Shown here: one piece after another, positions 29,882 through 36,345 of the stretch
Position numbering within the stretch: the first letter of the stretch is position 1
How the letters are laid out: each line of letters opens with the position of its first letter
NCBI GenBank assembly: GCA_035639875.1
Contig: DASQXE010000120.1
Span: 1 to 36,459 of the forward strand
From: JAIBJP01 sp035639875
GTDB lineage: Bacteria > Actinomycetota > Thermoleophilia > Gaiellales > Gaiellaceae
Direction of reading: 5' to 3'
Length of the DNA stretch: 36,459 nt
Program-made: the position numbers and the translations under genes
The notes under the pieces: model-generated
What the model was told of the DNA's origin: nothing
Databases searched by the model: none
What the model saw: only the letters and a program-made list of their open reading frames with translations

Positions 29882-30894
29882 GCCCCGCTTCCCGGGGCGC
29901 GGGTACTAGGAGGGATTTCGTCCAACTCTTGCGTCTGAGGATAGCGCACGGTCCAGAGCATGTTCCCGGCGACGTAGGTTTCAAGCGGGTTCAGGCGCTC
30001 GTCGAGGAGCGCGAGATCCGCCCGGTAGCCGGGTGCGAGGCGGCCGCGATCCGTCAGCCCCAGAAGCCGCGCCGGGACGAGGCTCGCCATCGTGGCCGCC
30101 TGCGCCAGCCCGAAGCGAGCCATGCGCGCTACAAGACCGCAGCCGGTCCTGTCCCCGCCTGCCAGGCGGTTGTCGGCGAGAACCGGGATGCGGGCGAAGT
30201 CGCTCGTCAGCGCGATTCGCTCCGGCCCCGCCAAGCGCACTGTCAGCTCCTCGATGCGTGGATGGAGATGGCGCCCGTCCGCGATCAGCCCGAGCGTGAT
30301 GCGCTCGTCGAGCAGGAGCTCGGGCAACGGGCCGGTGTCGCGGGCGCGGAGAGGCGACATCGCGTTCCACAAGTGCGTGGCGAACGTCGCGCCGGCGTCG
30401 ATCGCGGCTCGGGTCATCGCGGCGTTCGCCCTCGTATGGCCCACGGCGGCGACCACTCCTACTTCGGCGATCCGCCGAATCGCGTCGAGCCCGCCGCGCA
30501 CCTCCGGCGCCACCGTGACGAGGCGGACGTCTCCGCGCTCGAGCCAGCCGGCGAGGAGATCGAGGTCGACGTCCCTGAGGCGATCGACCGGGATCGCTCC
30601 TGCCGCGCCGGGATTGAGGAACGGGCCCTCGAGGTGGAGCCCGAGGCAGAGCGGATCCGTTGTCTCCGCAGGTTCCTGATCGGCCTGCAGGTACGCGGTC
30701 ACGCCGGTCGCCGCGATGCCCGCCGGCTCGTACACCTGCAGGTCGACGAAGCCAGGAAAGACAAGGGGCTCGGCAGGCGCCGAGGGATCGTCCTCGACGT
30801 CGGCGAGCAAATCTCCATCGATAATGAGCCGACCGGGGCGGGGGCCGTCGATTGGGTCGACGAGAAGTCCCTCTAAAGTGTGACGCCCTCTCAC
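29878..30894 (-). CDS. nagA: N-acetylglucosamine-6-phosphate deacetylase-like amidohydrolase
   Basis: Predicted NagA, which removes acetate from GlcNAc-6-phosphate in amino-sugar recycling. Signatures are FPGFVDLQVYEPAG, the metal Glu in GLHLEGPFLNPGAAG, His in VGHTRANAA, His in THLWNAMSPL and the catalytic Asp in TSDFARIP. The HxH of many amidohydrolases is replaced by Gln-Val-Tyr after strand 1, as in single-metal NagA enzymes such as that of E. coli. 338 residues from GTG 30894, slightly shorter than usual (about 380). GTG 30936 is an alternative but would overlap the divergent regulator; a start further in is also possible. Coupled to the CNNM gene. Confidence 0.87.
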   Translation of the reverse strand: MRGRHTLEGLLVDPIDGPRPGRLIIDGDLLADVEDDPSAPAEPLVFPGFVDLQVYEPAGIAATGVTAYLQADQEPAETTDPLCLGLHLEGPFLNPGAAGAIPVDRLRDVDLDLLAGWLERGDVRLVTVAPEVRGGLDAIRRIAEVGVVAAVGHTRANAAMTRAAIDAGATFATHLWNAMSPLRARDTGPLPELLLDERITLGLIADGRHLHPRIEELTVRLAGPERIALTSDFARIPVLADNRLAGGDRTGCGLVARMARFGLAQAATMASLVPARLLGLTDRGRLAPGYRADLALLDERLNPLETYVAGNMLWTVRYPQTQELDEIPPSTRAPGSGA

Positions 30895-30897
30895 CCG

Positions 30898-30905
30898 ATT
30901 ATCAT
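30898..30905. promoter_or_regulatory. Overlapping opposite -10 elements between nagA and the response regulator
   Basis: The plus strand reads ATTATCAT: TATCAT (30900-30905) would serve the response regulator (GTG 30927), and the reverse complement GATAAT (30903-30898) would serve nagA. Two -10 elements share four base pairs, suggesting a symmetric bidirectional promoter. If so, the nagA start may lie slightly downstream of GTG 30894. Confidence 0.4.
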
Positions 30906-30926
30906 CGTGCCTTGGGGGAAGCCGGA

Positions 30927-31562
30927 GTGTCGACAAACGGATCTGCCAACGAGATCACCTGCCTGATCGCAGACGACCACGAGGTCGTCCGCGAAGGGCT
31001 CCGCCTCTCGCTCTCGCGCGCGCCTCAGATCCGCGTTGTCGGCGAGGCCTCCGACGGGGCAAGCGCAGTCGCCATCGCCGAGCGGCGGCGCCCCAACGTC
31101 GTGATCATGGACGTGCGTATGCCGGGGATGGACGGGCTCGAGGCCACGAAGATCTTGAGCGAGCGCCTCCCGCAGACCGCAGTTCTCATCTTCACGGCCT
31201 ATGGGGAGCGCAGCCTCCTCGGCCGCGGGCTCGAGGCCGGCGCCAAAGGCTACATCCTCAAGGAGGCGCCGCATTCGACGCTCCTCCGCGCGATCGAGAA
31301 GGTCGCGAGCGGCGAGGGATATGTAGACCCGGCGCTCATGCCTGCGCTGCTCACGCGCGAGCGCGAGGAGATGCTCACCCAGCGTGAGCGCGAGATCCTC
31401 CAGCTCCTTGCCGACGGAATGTCGAATGCCGACGTCGCCTCGCGGCTCTTCATCAGTCAGGAAACAGTGAAGAGCCACGTCCGCCACATCCTGGCCAAGC
31501 TCGAGGCAGACACGCGCACCCATGCCGTCGCGATCGCACTTCGCGAATCCATCATCGACTAG
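30927..31562 (+). CDS. NarL/LuxR-type response regulator
   Basis: 211-residue two-component regulator. The receiver domain (about 8-128) has the acidic pocket D16-D17, phosphoacceptor D62 (IMDVRMPG), T90 (IFTAYG) and K112 (YILKEA). A C-terminal LuxR helix-turn-helix (about 148-205) reads LTQREREILQLLADGMSNADVA, then SQETVKSHVRHILAKL. The start GTG 30927 follows a purine-rich GGGGGAAGCC stretch. The next gene, its likely histidine kinase partner, begins 41 nt inside this one. Targets are not visible. Confidence 0.94.
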   Translation: MSTNGSANEITCLIADDHEVVREGLRLSLSRAPQIRVVGEASDGASAVAIAERRRPNVVIMDVRMPGMDGLEATKILSERLPQTAVLIFTAYGERSLLGRGLEAGAKGYILKEAPHSTLLRAIEKVASGEGYVDPALMPALLTREREEMLTQREREILQLLADGMSNADVASRLFISQETVKSHVRHILAKLEADTRTHAVAIALRESIID

Positions 31563-32742
31563 CTCCGCGGGAGCACTCGCCGCCGCGACCGTCGCTGCGG
31601 CCGTTACGGGCGCCGTCGGCTGGGCGACATCACTCTTCTGGCTCGCAGCGGCCGGGCTCGTCAGCGCCACTGCGCTGGCAGGAGCGTTCGCCGTCTACCT
31701 GATCGTGTCCGAGCGCCGCCGGCACGAGTTCGCCGAGGACGAGCTCCAGGCGCAGGCCAGCTTTCTCGAGTCCCTGGTCGAGTCGATCGCGGCCGTCTCG
31801 ACGCCGCTCGAGGCCGACGCCATCATCGAACGCACCTGCGACGAGGCGAAGAGGCTCTTCGACGCGCGGGAGGCCCGCTTCCTCTCTCCGGCGCAGAACG
31901 CCGCGGGGGAGCCGCGCTTGACCGAGAACGGCATGATCGTCCCGCTGGCGGTGCGCGGGAGCCAGATCGGCGCGCTCAGCCTGCGGCGCCCCAGCGGCTT
32001 TCATCGCTGGGACCTGATGCGCGCGAGCGTGCTCGCCGACTTCGCGTCGCGAGCGGCAGAGAACGCGCGCCTTATCGGCGAAGCGCAGGAGCGCGAGGCC
32101 GAGCGCGCGCGTCTGACCGAGCAGCTGATCACGGCCGAGCAGGACGAGCGCCGACGGCTCTCCCTGTTCCTGCACGACGGCCCCGTGCAGTCCATGTCCG
32201 GGATCGCCCTCATGCACGACGCGGCGCTTGCGGCTATCCAGGACGGCCGCTACGAGGACGCCGCGAAGGTGATCGAGACCTCGCTCGAGCGAGAGCGGCG
32301 CACGATCCAGGAGCTCCGCGACCTCTCCTTTGCGATCGAGCCCGTCGTCCTGCGCGACCAGGGCTTCGACGCGGCCGTGCGCGCGCTCGGGGATCAGATC
32401 GAGGAGGCGGAGCGGATCACCGTGGCGACCGACGCCGAGGTGGGCGAGCGGCTGAGCGAGAAGGCTCAGGTCGCTCTCTACCAGATCATCCGGGAGTCGC
32501 TGAACCAGGCCGTGCGCCGGCGCCCGCACCAGATCGGAGTGACGGTAATCGAACTCGACGGCGGTGGCTTCGCGGCCGAGGTCGCGGACGACGGAGTCGG
32601 CGAGCGCCGTCGGGCCTCCATCGAGGCCATCGACGAGCGCGTACGGATCTTGAACGGCCGCGTCTCGATCGAAAGCCGCCCCGAAGGCGGCACGGCGGTG
32701 CGGGTCGTCATGCCTCCCTACGTCGCCGCGGCCCAGGGATAA
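31522..32742 (+). CDS. NarL-type sensor histidine kinase with GAF domain
   Basis: 406-residue membrane histidine kinase. Two N-terminal membrane helices (about 18-36 and 39-62) are followed by a GAF-like domain (about 80-185) and a coiled-coil helix. The HisKA_3 dimerisation domain has phosphoacceptor H218 in DERRRLSLFLHDGPVQSMS. The HATPase domain holds the N-box (RESLNQAVRRRPH, less like the usual TNxxKH form), the G1 box ADDGVG and a final GGTAVRVVMP. With almost no extracellular loop, the signal is probably sensed in the membrane or by the GAF domain. ATG 31522 overlaps the regulator by 41 nt; no other start fits the N-terminal helices. Partner of the upstream regulator. Confidence 0.92.
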   Translation: MPSRSHFANPSSTSSAGALAAATVAAAVTGAVGWATSLFWLAAAGLVSATALAGAFAVYLIVSERRRHEFAEDELQAQASFLESLVESIAAVSTPLEADAIIERTCDEAKRLFDAREARFLSPAQNAAGEPRLTENGMIVPLAVRGSQIGALSLRRPSGFHRWDLMRASVLADFASRAAENARLIGEAQEREAERARLTEQLITAEQDERRRLSLFLHDGPVQSMSGIALMHDAALAAIQDGRYEDAAKVIETSLERERRTIQELRDLSFAIEPVVLRDQGFDAAVRALGDQIEEAERITVATDAEVGERLSEKAQVALYQIIRESLNQAVRRRPHQIGVTVIELDGGGFAAEVADDGVGERRRASIEAIDERVRILNGRVSIESRPEGGTAVRVVMPPYVAAAQG

Positions 32743-32745
32743 GAT
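32740..32745 (+). promoter_or_regulatory. -10 hexamer TAAGAT, leaderless small-protein start
   Basis: TAAGAT overlaps the kinase stop codon (32740-32742) and ends 8 nt before ATG 32754. No Shine-Dalgarno. Confidence 0.5.
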
Positions 32746-32753
32746 CGAGCCGC

Positions 32754-32945
32754 ATGGCGGAAAAGCACCTCCTATTCGTCACCCGTCCGACGGGCTACGA
32801 GCTAGTCGAGCGCGACGGCGATCCGCCCGTTCCGGGCACGGACGTCGAGCTCGAGGACGGCGGCGGCCGTTTTTTCGTGTCCAAGGTCGCGCCGTCCCCG
32901 CTCCCCGAGGACGAGCGGCTCTGCGCGTTCCTCCAGGAGCGCTGA
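32754..32945 (+). CDS. 63-residue protein of unknown function
   Basis: Small acidic soluble protein (VTRPTGYELVERDGDPPVPG, then a short DVELEDGGGRFFVSKVAPSPLP segment and a C-terminal CAFLQER). It looks like a compact beta fold. No domain recognised. Its own -10 box and good coding character support it being real; its place after the two-component pair may be coincidental. Confidence 0.7.
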   Translation: MAEKHLLFVTRPTGYELVERDGDPPVPGTDVELEDGGGRFFVSKVAPSPLPEDERLCAFLQER

Positions 32946-32948
32946 GGG

Positions 32949-33113
32949 GTGTCCGTTCGCGGCCTGGTCGAGAAAGTGCGCGCCGCTCGACGGGCGAGGC
33001 TGCGGCGCAAGCTCGAGCGAGCAGCGGCCAATCGCGGCGCGCAGGACACCCGTCCTCCCGTGGTTCCGCAGGATTCCAGCCTCACGCCGCCGATCAACCA
33101 GAACTGGCGATAG
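32949..33113 (+). CDS. Possible 54-residue basic small protein
   Basis: Frame from GTG 32949, 3 nt after the preceding stop, to TAG 33111-33113. It predicts a strongly basic helix (VEKVRAARRARLRRKLERAA) followed by a Pro-rich tail (RPPVVPQDSS, LTPPINQNWR). It fills the gap before the convergent flavoprotein and overlaps that gene's end by 20 nt. A short GAGG lies just upstream. Helix-plus-tail composition looks protein-like, but GC-rich DNA often gives such frames. Confidence 0.42.
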   Translation: MSVRGLVEKVRAARRARLRRKLERAAANRGAQDTRPPVVPQDSSLTPPINQNWR

Positions 33114-34155
33114 CGCTCTCGGCCGCGAGCTTGCCGAGGACGAGCGCCGCGGCAAGCGCGCTCGACCAGCCGCCCGTCGAGATGCCGCCGACATCGGCAC
33201 CGGCCGCATATAGGCCGTCCGCCGCGCGCGCGTCGACGTCCACCCGCAGGCCGCCCAGCGTTGTCGTGATCCCGGCTACGACCTCGACGACCGTCGAGCC
33301 GTTACGGCGCTCGACTGGAGCACCCGCGCGCAGCGCGTTTTCGATCAAGTCGCCCACCGTGCGCTCGCGCACCCACTCGTCGAGAGCGTCGTCAGGGACG
33401 ATGTAGCGGGCGCGGGCACCCGGCTGACGTGCCGTCCACTGGACGACGTCTATATCCGACCACGAGCGCGGCTCGTAGCGCCGGCCCGCCAAGTTCTCAA
33501 CCGTGGCGTGCATGGCGTACACCTGTGCGAGCGGGACGAAATCGGCCTCCGTGATGCGCGGCGCGGCCGCCAGGTTCCGCCCGTAAAACTCGTCCATGCC
33601 CGCGCTGAGCTCGGCGCCGCGGGAGCGGCCGAGTCGCAGACCATCTCCAGTGCTCCATGGATTCGACCGCAGGAGGAGCGAGCCGGCCTCGGGCGTGATG
33701 TAGGTCCTCACCATCTCGGCACTGCCCTGGAAACCGCCGGTGGCGAGGATCACGGGCCCGGCGTCCGGCAAGTCCGTCAAGGGCTCCAGCAACCTGATGG
33801 CTCCGGCTCGCCGGGCGAGCGTCTCGGTGAGCCCCTTCGGGTCGAAACGGAGCCCTGTCGTCAGCTCGTTGCCGGTCTCGCGGGCGACGACGGGGGCGCC
33901 CAGCGACTCGAGCCACGCAACGTCGTCGTCGAGCCGCTCCCAGACAAGCCGCTGCAGCGCCGGATCGCCTTTGGGGCATTCCTCCCGGAACCGCTCCCAC
34001 TCGCGGTAGCGCCAGACCACGCCGCTCGAGAGGTACATCGAGCCGCCCGCCCGATCGCCCTTCTCGTAGACGTCAACTTCAGCGCCGAGCTCGAGGGCCC
34101 GCGCCGCGGCCACCAGCCCCGCCATGCCGGCGCCCGCTATGACGACGTCACGCAC
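33094..34155 (-). CDS. FAD-dependent dehydrogenase of the fumarate reductase flavoprotein family
   Basis: 353-residue soluble flavoprotein of the FrdA/SdhA-like FAD_binding_2 group, which includes fumarate and urocanate reductases, ketosteroid dehydrogenases and tricarballylate dehydrogenase. The FAD motif is at the N-terminus (VVIAGAGMAGLVAAARA, then VYEKGDRAGGSMYLS). VILATGGFQGS and the C-terminal YAAGADVGGISTGGWSSALAAALVLG complete cofactor binding. It is shorter than typical members (450-550 residues) and lacks the long capping domain with the usual His/Arg substrate clamp, so the reaction is uncertain. GTG 34155 begins right at the first FAD strand and has TAAGAC 8 nt upstream; ATG 34179 would add eight residues. 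Confidence 0.86.
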   Translation of the reverse strand: MRDVVIAGAGMAGLVAAARALELGAEVDVYEKGDRAGGSMYLSSGVVWRYREWERFREECPKGDPALQRLVWERLDDDVAWLESLGAPVVARETGNELTTGLRFDPKGLTETLARRAGAIRLLEPLTDLPDAGPVILATGGFQGSAEMVRTYITPEAGSLLLRSNPWSTGDGLRLGRSRGAELSAGMDEFYGRNLAAAPRITEADFVPLAQVYAMHATVENLAGRRYEPRSWSDIDVVQWTARQPGARARYIVPDDALDEWVRERTVGDLIENALRAGAPVERRNGSTVVEVVAGITTTLGGLRVDVDARAADGLYAAGADVGGISTGGWSSALAAALVLGKLAAESAIASSG

Positions 34156-34183
34156 GGCGCGGAGTCTTACCTCGCCCATGCGA

Positions 34184-34207
34184 AAGGGCCGGCGTCTGCC
34201 GGCCCTT
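34184..34207 (-). terminator. Strong GC hairpin after the two-domain VOC gene
   Basis: AAGGGCCGGC (34184-34193) and GCCGGCCCTT (34198-34207) make a perfect 10-bp stem with a 4-nt loop. On the minus strand it follows the VOC stop by about 20 nt and ends in CCCTTT, a short T run. It probably ends VOC transcription and insulates the flavoprotein gene, whose alternative ATG (34179) begins 5 nt past it. Confidence 0.6.
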
Positions 34208-34227
34208 CGCTTATCGGCAGAGAGAGC

Positions 34228-34911
34228 CTAGACGAGCGAGAAGCTCGGCTTGTGCTCGACGTACTCGATCTTGATGCGATCGGGACCCCAGATGAAGACG
34301 GCGTACGTGTTGGCGGCGTCGACGATGTTGTCGATGTCGAGGCCTCTCTCCTTCGCCTCGCGAATGTGCTCGTCGGCCGACTGGACCTTGAGGCCGAGGT
34401 GGTTGAGGAGCGGACGCTCGGTCTCCTCCGGCGCGCCCCGCTCGAGCTCGATGTACGAATCGCCGACCCGCAAGCGTCCGTCCAGCGGCTCGAGGCCGAG
34501 CTCCGAAAGCTCGGCGAAGGTGCGGTCGGGATCCGGAACGACGAAGCCGACGTGATCGAGGTCGTACGCCACACCGCTCTCGGACTCGACGAGCGCGAAC
34601 GGAACGCCTTCCGGACCGGTGAAGGTCGCCCGGCCGGAAGCCGGCCGCTCGACGGCGACGTCGGGCGGCAACTCGGCGAGCGCCTCCTCGAGGTCGAACA
34701 CGCGCAGGCCGATGCGCGCGAGGACGCCGGGCGAGCGGTCGCGTTCGGCCGCAAAGAGCGTCAGCTTGCCCCGACGGGCATCCGCACCGACGAGCGTGAA
34801 GGCATCGGTGCGCTCGATGACATGCATCCCCAGCCGGTCGACGAGGAAATCGGACAGCACATCCCGGTCGCCCACCCACAGGGCCACGTGGTCCAGCAAC
34901 TCAGCTCGCAT
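34228..34911 (-). CDS. Two-module VOC-superfamily protein (glyoxalase/extradiol dioxygenase-like)
   Basis: 227-residue protein with two glyoxalase-type modules. Module 1 begins LLDHVALWVGDRDVLSDFL; module 2 begins DLDHVGFVVPDPDRTFAEL and is followed by a NHLGLKVQSADEHI repeat element. It ends with WGPDRIKIEYVEH. A possible metal site comprises the two strand-1 His residues and the final Glu in KIEYVE. It might be a ring-cleavage dioxygenase or a lyase; the substrate is unknown. ATG 34911 is preferred over ATG 34929 because TAATGT lies 7 nt upstream of it. Confidence 0.86.
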   Translation of the reverse strand: MRAELLDHVALWVGDRDVLSDFLVDRLGMHVIERTDAFTLVGADARRGKLTLFAAERDRSPGVLARIGLRVFDLEEALAELPPDVAVERPASGRATFTGPEGVPFALVESESGVAYDLDHVGFVVPDPDRTFAELSELGLEPLDGRLRVGDSYIELERGAPEETERPLLNHLGLKVQSADEHIREAKERGLDIDNIVDAANTYAVFIWGPDRIKIEYVEHKPSFSLV

Positions 34912-34918
34912 ACCCCCG

Positions 34919-34924
34919 ACATTA
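34919..34924 (-). promoter_or_regulatory. -10 hexamer TAATGT, leaderless two-module VOC start
   Basis: TAATGT on the minus strand ends 7 nt before ATG 34911. It falls inside the longer open frame from ATG 34929, supporting the shorter start. Confidence 0.5.
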
Positions 34925-34955
34925 CCCATGACTACGGCATTTCAACGCGGCGTGT

Positions 34956-34972
34956 CCGGGAACAATTCCCGG
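34956..34972. promoter_or_regulatory. 7-bp inverted repeat abutting a GTG start
   Basis: CCGGGAA (34956-34962) and TTCCCGG (34966-34972) form a perfect inverted repeat with a 3-nt centre, ending exactly before GTG 34973 in the divergent gap. It is a candidate operator; a 5' hairpin is less likely with such a small loop. Confidence 0.35.
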
Positions 34973-35302
34973 GTGGAAAGCGACCGGAGCAAGCGCGTTC
35001 TCCTGCTCGCCGCCCGCCAACCGGAGCTGACGGCGCTCCTCGAGGACGCCGGGTTCGTGGTCGAGCCGAGGCGGCGGCCGCTCGACGGCGACATCCCTTC
35101 GGTCGATGTCGCGGTCGTTTTCCGCGGCCGCGTGATCGGACGAAACCAGGCGGCGAACCTCAACCGGCGCGGACTGCCCGTGATCGAAGTCTTCAACTCG
35201 GAGCCGACCAGCCCCTCCACGAGCACGTGGCTACGGCTCTCGAGCCGGATTCACAAGACGGACCTCGTCCAGATCGTTCGCTCGCTCGCCGACCGCGCTT
35301 AA
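34973..35302 (+). CDS. 109-residue protein of unknown function, Rossmann-like
   Basis: Small soluble protein. SKRVLLLAARQPELTALLEDAGFVVEP starts like a beta-alpha-beta unit; VDVAVVFRGRVIGRNQAANLNRRGLPVIEVFNS continues an alternating pattern, and the C-terminal helix is HKTDLVQIVRSLADRA. The fold may resemble a receiver or Rossmann half-domain, but no family motif is evident. GTG 34973 is my choice; ATG 34928 would add 15 residues and put the VOC -35 region inside the gene. It is followed closely by the F420-type oxidoreductase. Confidence 0.68.
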   Translation: MESDRSKRVLLLAARQPELTALLEDAGFVVEPRRRPLDGDIPSVDVAVVFRGRVIGRNQAANLNRRGLPVIEVFNSEPTSPSTSTWLRLSSRIHKTDLVQIVRSLADRA

Positions 35303-35325
35303 AATCAGGGCCCCGTTCCAGGAGG
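35300..35325 (+). promoter_or_regulatory. -10 box and strong ribosome-binding site for the LLM oxidoreductase
   Basis: TAAAAT (35300-35305) overlaps the upstream stop codon, and AGGAGG (35320-35325) lies 6 nt before GTG 35332. In contrast to most genes here, this one has a leader and a consensus Shine-Dalgarno, suggesting high translation. Confidence 0.55.
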
Positions 35326-35331
35326 TCCCGA

Positions 35332-36345
35332 GTGCTCACCTTCGGCGTCACCGTCCTACCCGACCCGCCGCACTCCCGGTTCGTCGAGCTCATGCGGCTC
35401 GCGGAGGAGCATGGCTTCGAATACGGCTGGACGTACGACTCGCACATCCTCTGGCAAGAGGCCTATCCGCTTCTCACGCTCCTCGCCGTCCACACCGAGA
35501 CGCTCAAGCTCGGCCACTGCGTGACGAATCCGGGCACGCGCGAGCCGACGGTGACGGCCAGCGCGTACGCGACGTTGCACGACATCTCGGGCGGCCGGAT
35601 GGTGATGGGGATCGGGCGGGGCGACTCGGCCCGCCGCGTGGTCGGTTACCAGCCGGTGAAGATGGCCGAGTTCGAGGCGGCGCTCGTGATGATGAAGGAC
35701 CTGATGAACGGGCGGCCGGTGCACTGGAACGGCAAGGACCTCGAGCTCAGCTGGGCGAAGGGGCGACCCGAGATTCCGCTCTATGTGGCCGGATACGGCC
35801 CGCGGGCGCTCGGGGTCGCGGGGCGCGTCGGTGACGGGGTCATCATCCAGCTCGCCGACCCGGTCATCATCCGGTGGATCATGGAGCAGGCCCGGGCGGC
35901 CGCCGAGGAAACCGGGCGCGATCCGGACGAGCTCGAATGCCTCGTCTGCGCTCCGAGCATCGTGACGGACGACATCGATGAGGCCCGGGAGGCCGTGCGC
36001 TGGTTCCCCGCGATGGTCTCCAACCATGTCATGGACCTGATCGAGCGCTACGGCGAAGACTCGGAGATTCCGAAGGACCTGACCGAATACGTGAAGGCGC
36101 GCAAGTTCTACGACTACAAGGAGCACAGCCGAGAGGGCGCTGCCCACGGCGAGTTCGTCAGCGACGAGATCTGCGATCGGTTTTCGGTCATCGGCTCGAT
36201 CGACCAGGTGCGCGACAAGCTCCGCGAGCTCGATTCGATCGGCGTCGACCACTTCAACATCTACCTCATGACGCACGGCCAGGAGGACATCCTGGCCGCC
36301 TACGGCCGGGAGATCATTCCCGAGCTCAAGGGGGCCGCGGTCTAA
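35332..36345 (+). CDS. LLM-class (luciferase-like) oxidoreductase, probably F420-dependent
   Basis: 337-residue TIM-barrel enzyme of the bacterial luciferase-like group. Visible are FGVTVLPDPPHSRFVELMRLAEEHGFEYGWTYDSH, the Thr-Asn segment LGHCVTNPGTREPTVTA, RMVMGIGRGDSARR and IPLYVAGYGPRALGVAGRVGDGVI, all matching F420-dependent members (the CPS_4043-like subgroup is my best guess). Cofactor F420 is common in actinomycetes; FMN cannot be excluded from sequence alone. Substrate unknown. GTG 35332 follows a consensus ribosome-binding site. It overlaps the convergent CGNR gene's stop. Confidence 0.92.
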   Translation: MLTFGVTVLPDPPHSRFVELMRLAEEHGFEYGWTYDSHILWQEAYPLLTLLAVHTETLKLGHCVTNPGTREPTVTASAYATLHDISGGRMVMGIGRGDSARRVVGYQPVKMAEFEAALVMMKDLMNGRPVHWNGKDLELSWAKGRPEIPLYVAGYGPRALGVAGRVGDGVIIQLADPVIIRWIMEQARAAAEETGRDPDELECLVCAPSIVTDDIDEAREAVRWFPAMVSNHVMDLIERYGEDSEIPKDLTEYVKARKFYDYKEHSREGAAHGEFVSDEICDRFSVIGSIDQVRDKLRELDSIGVDHFNIYLMTHGQEDILAAYGREIIPELKGAAV

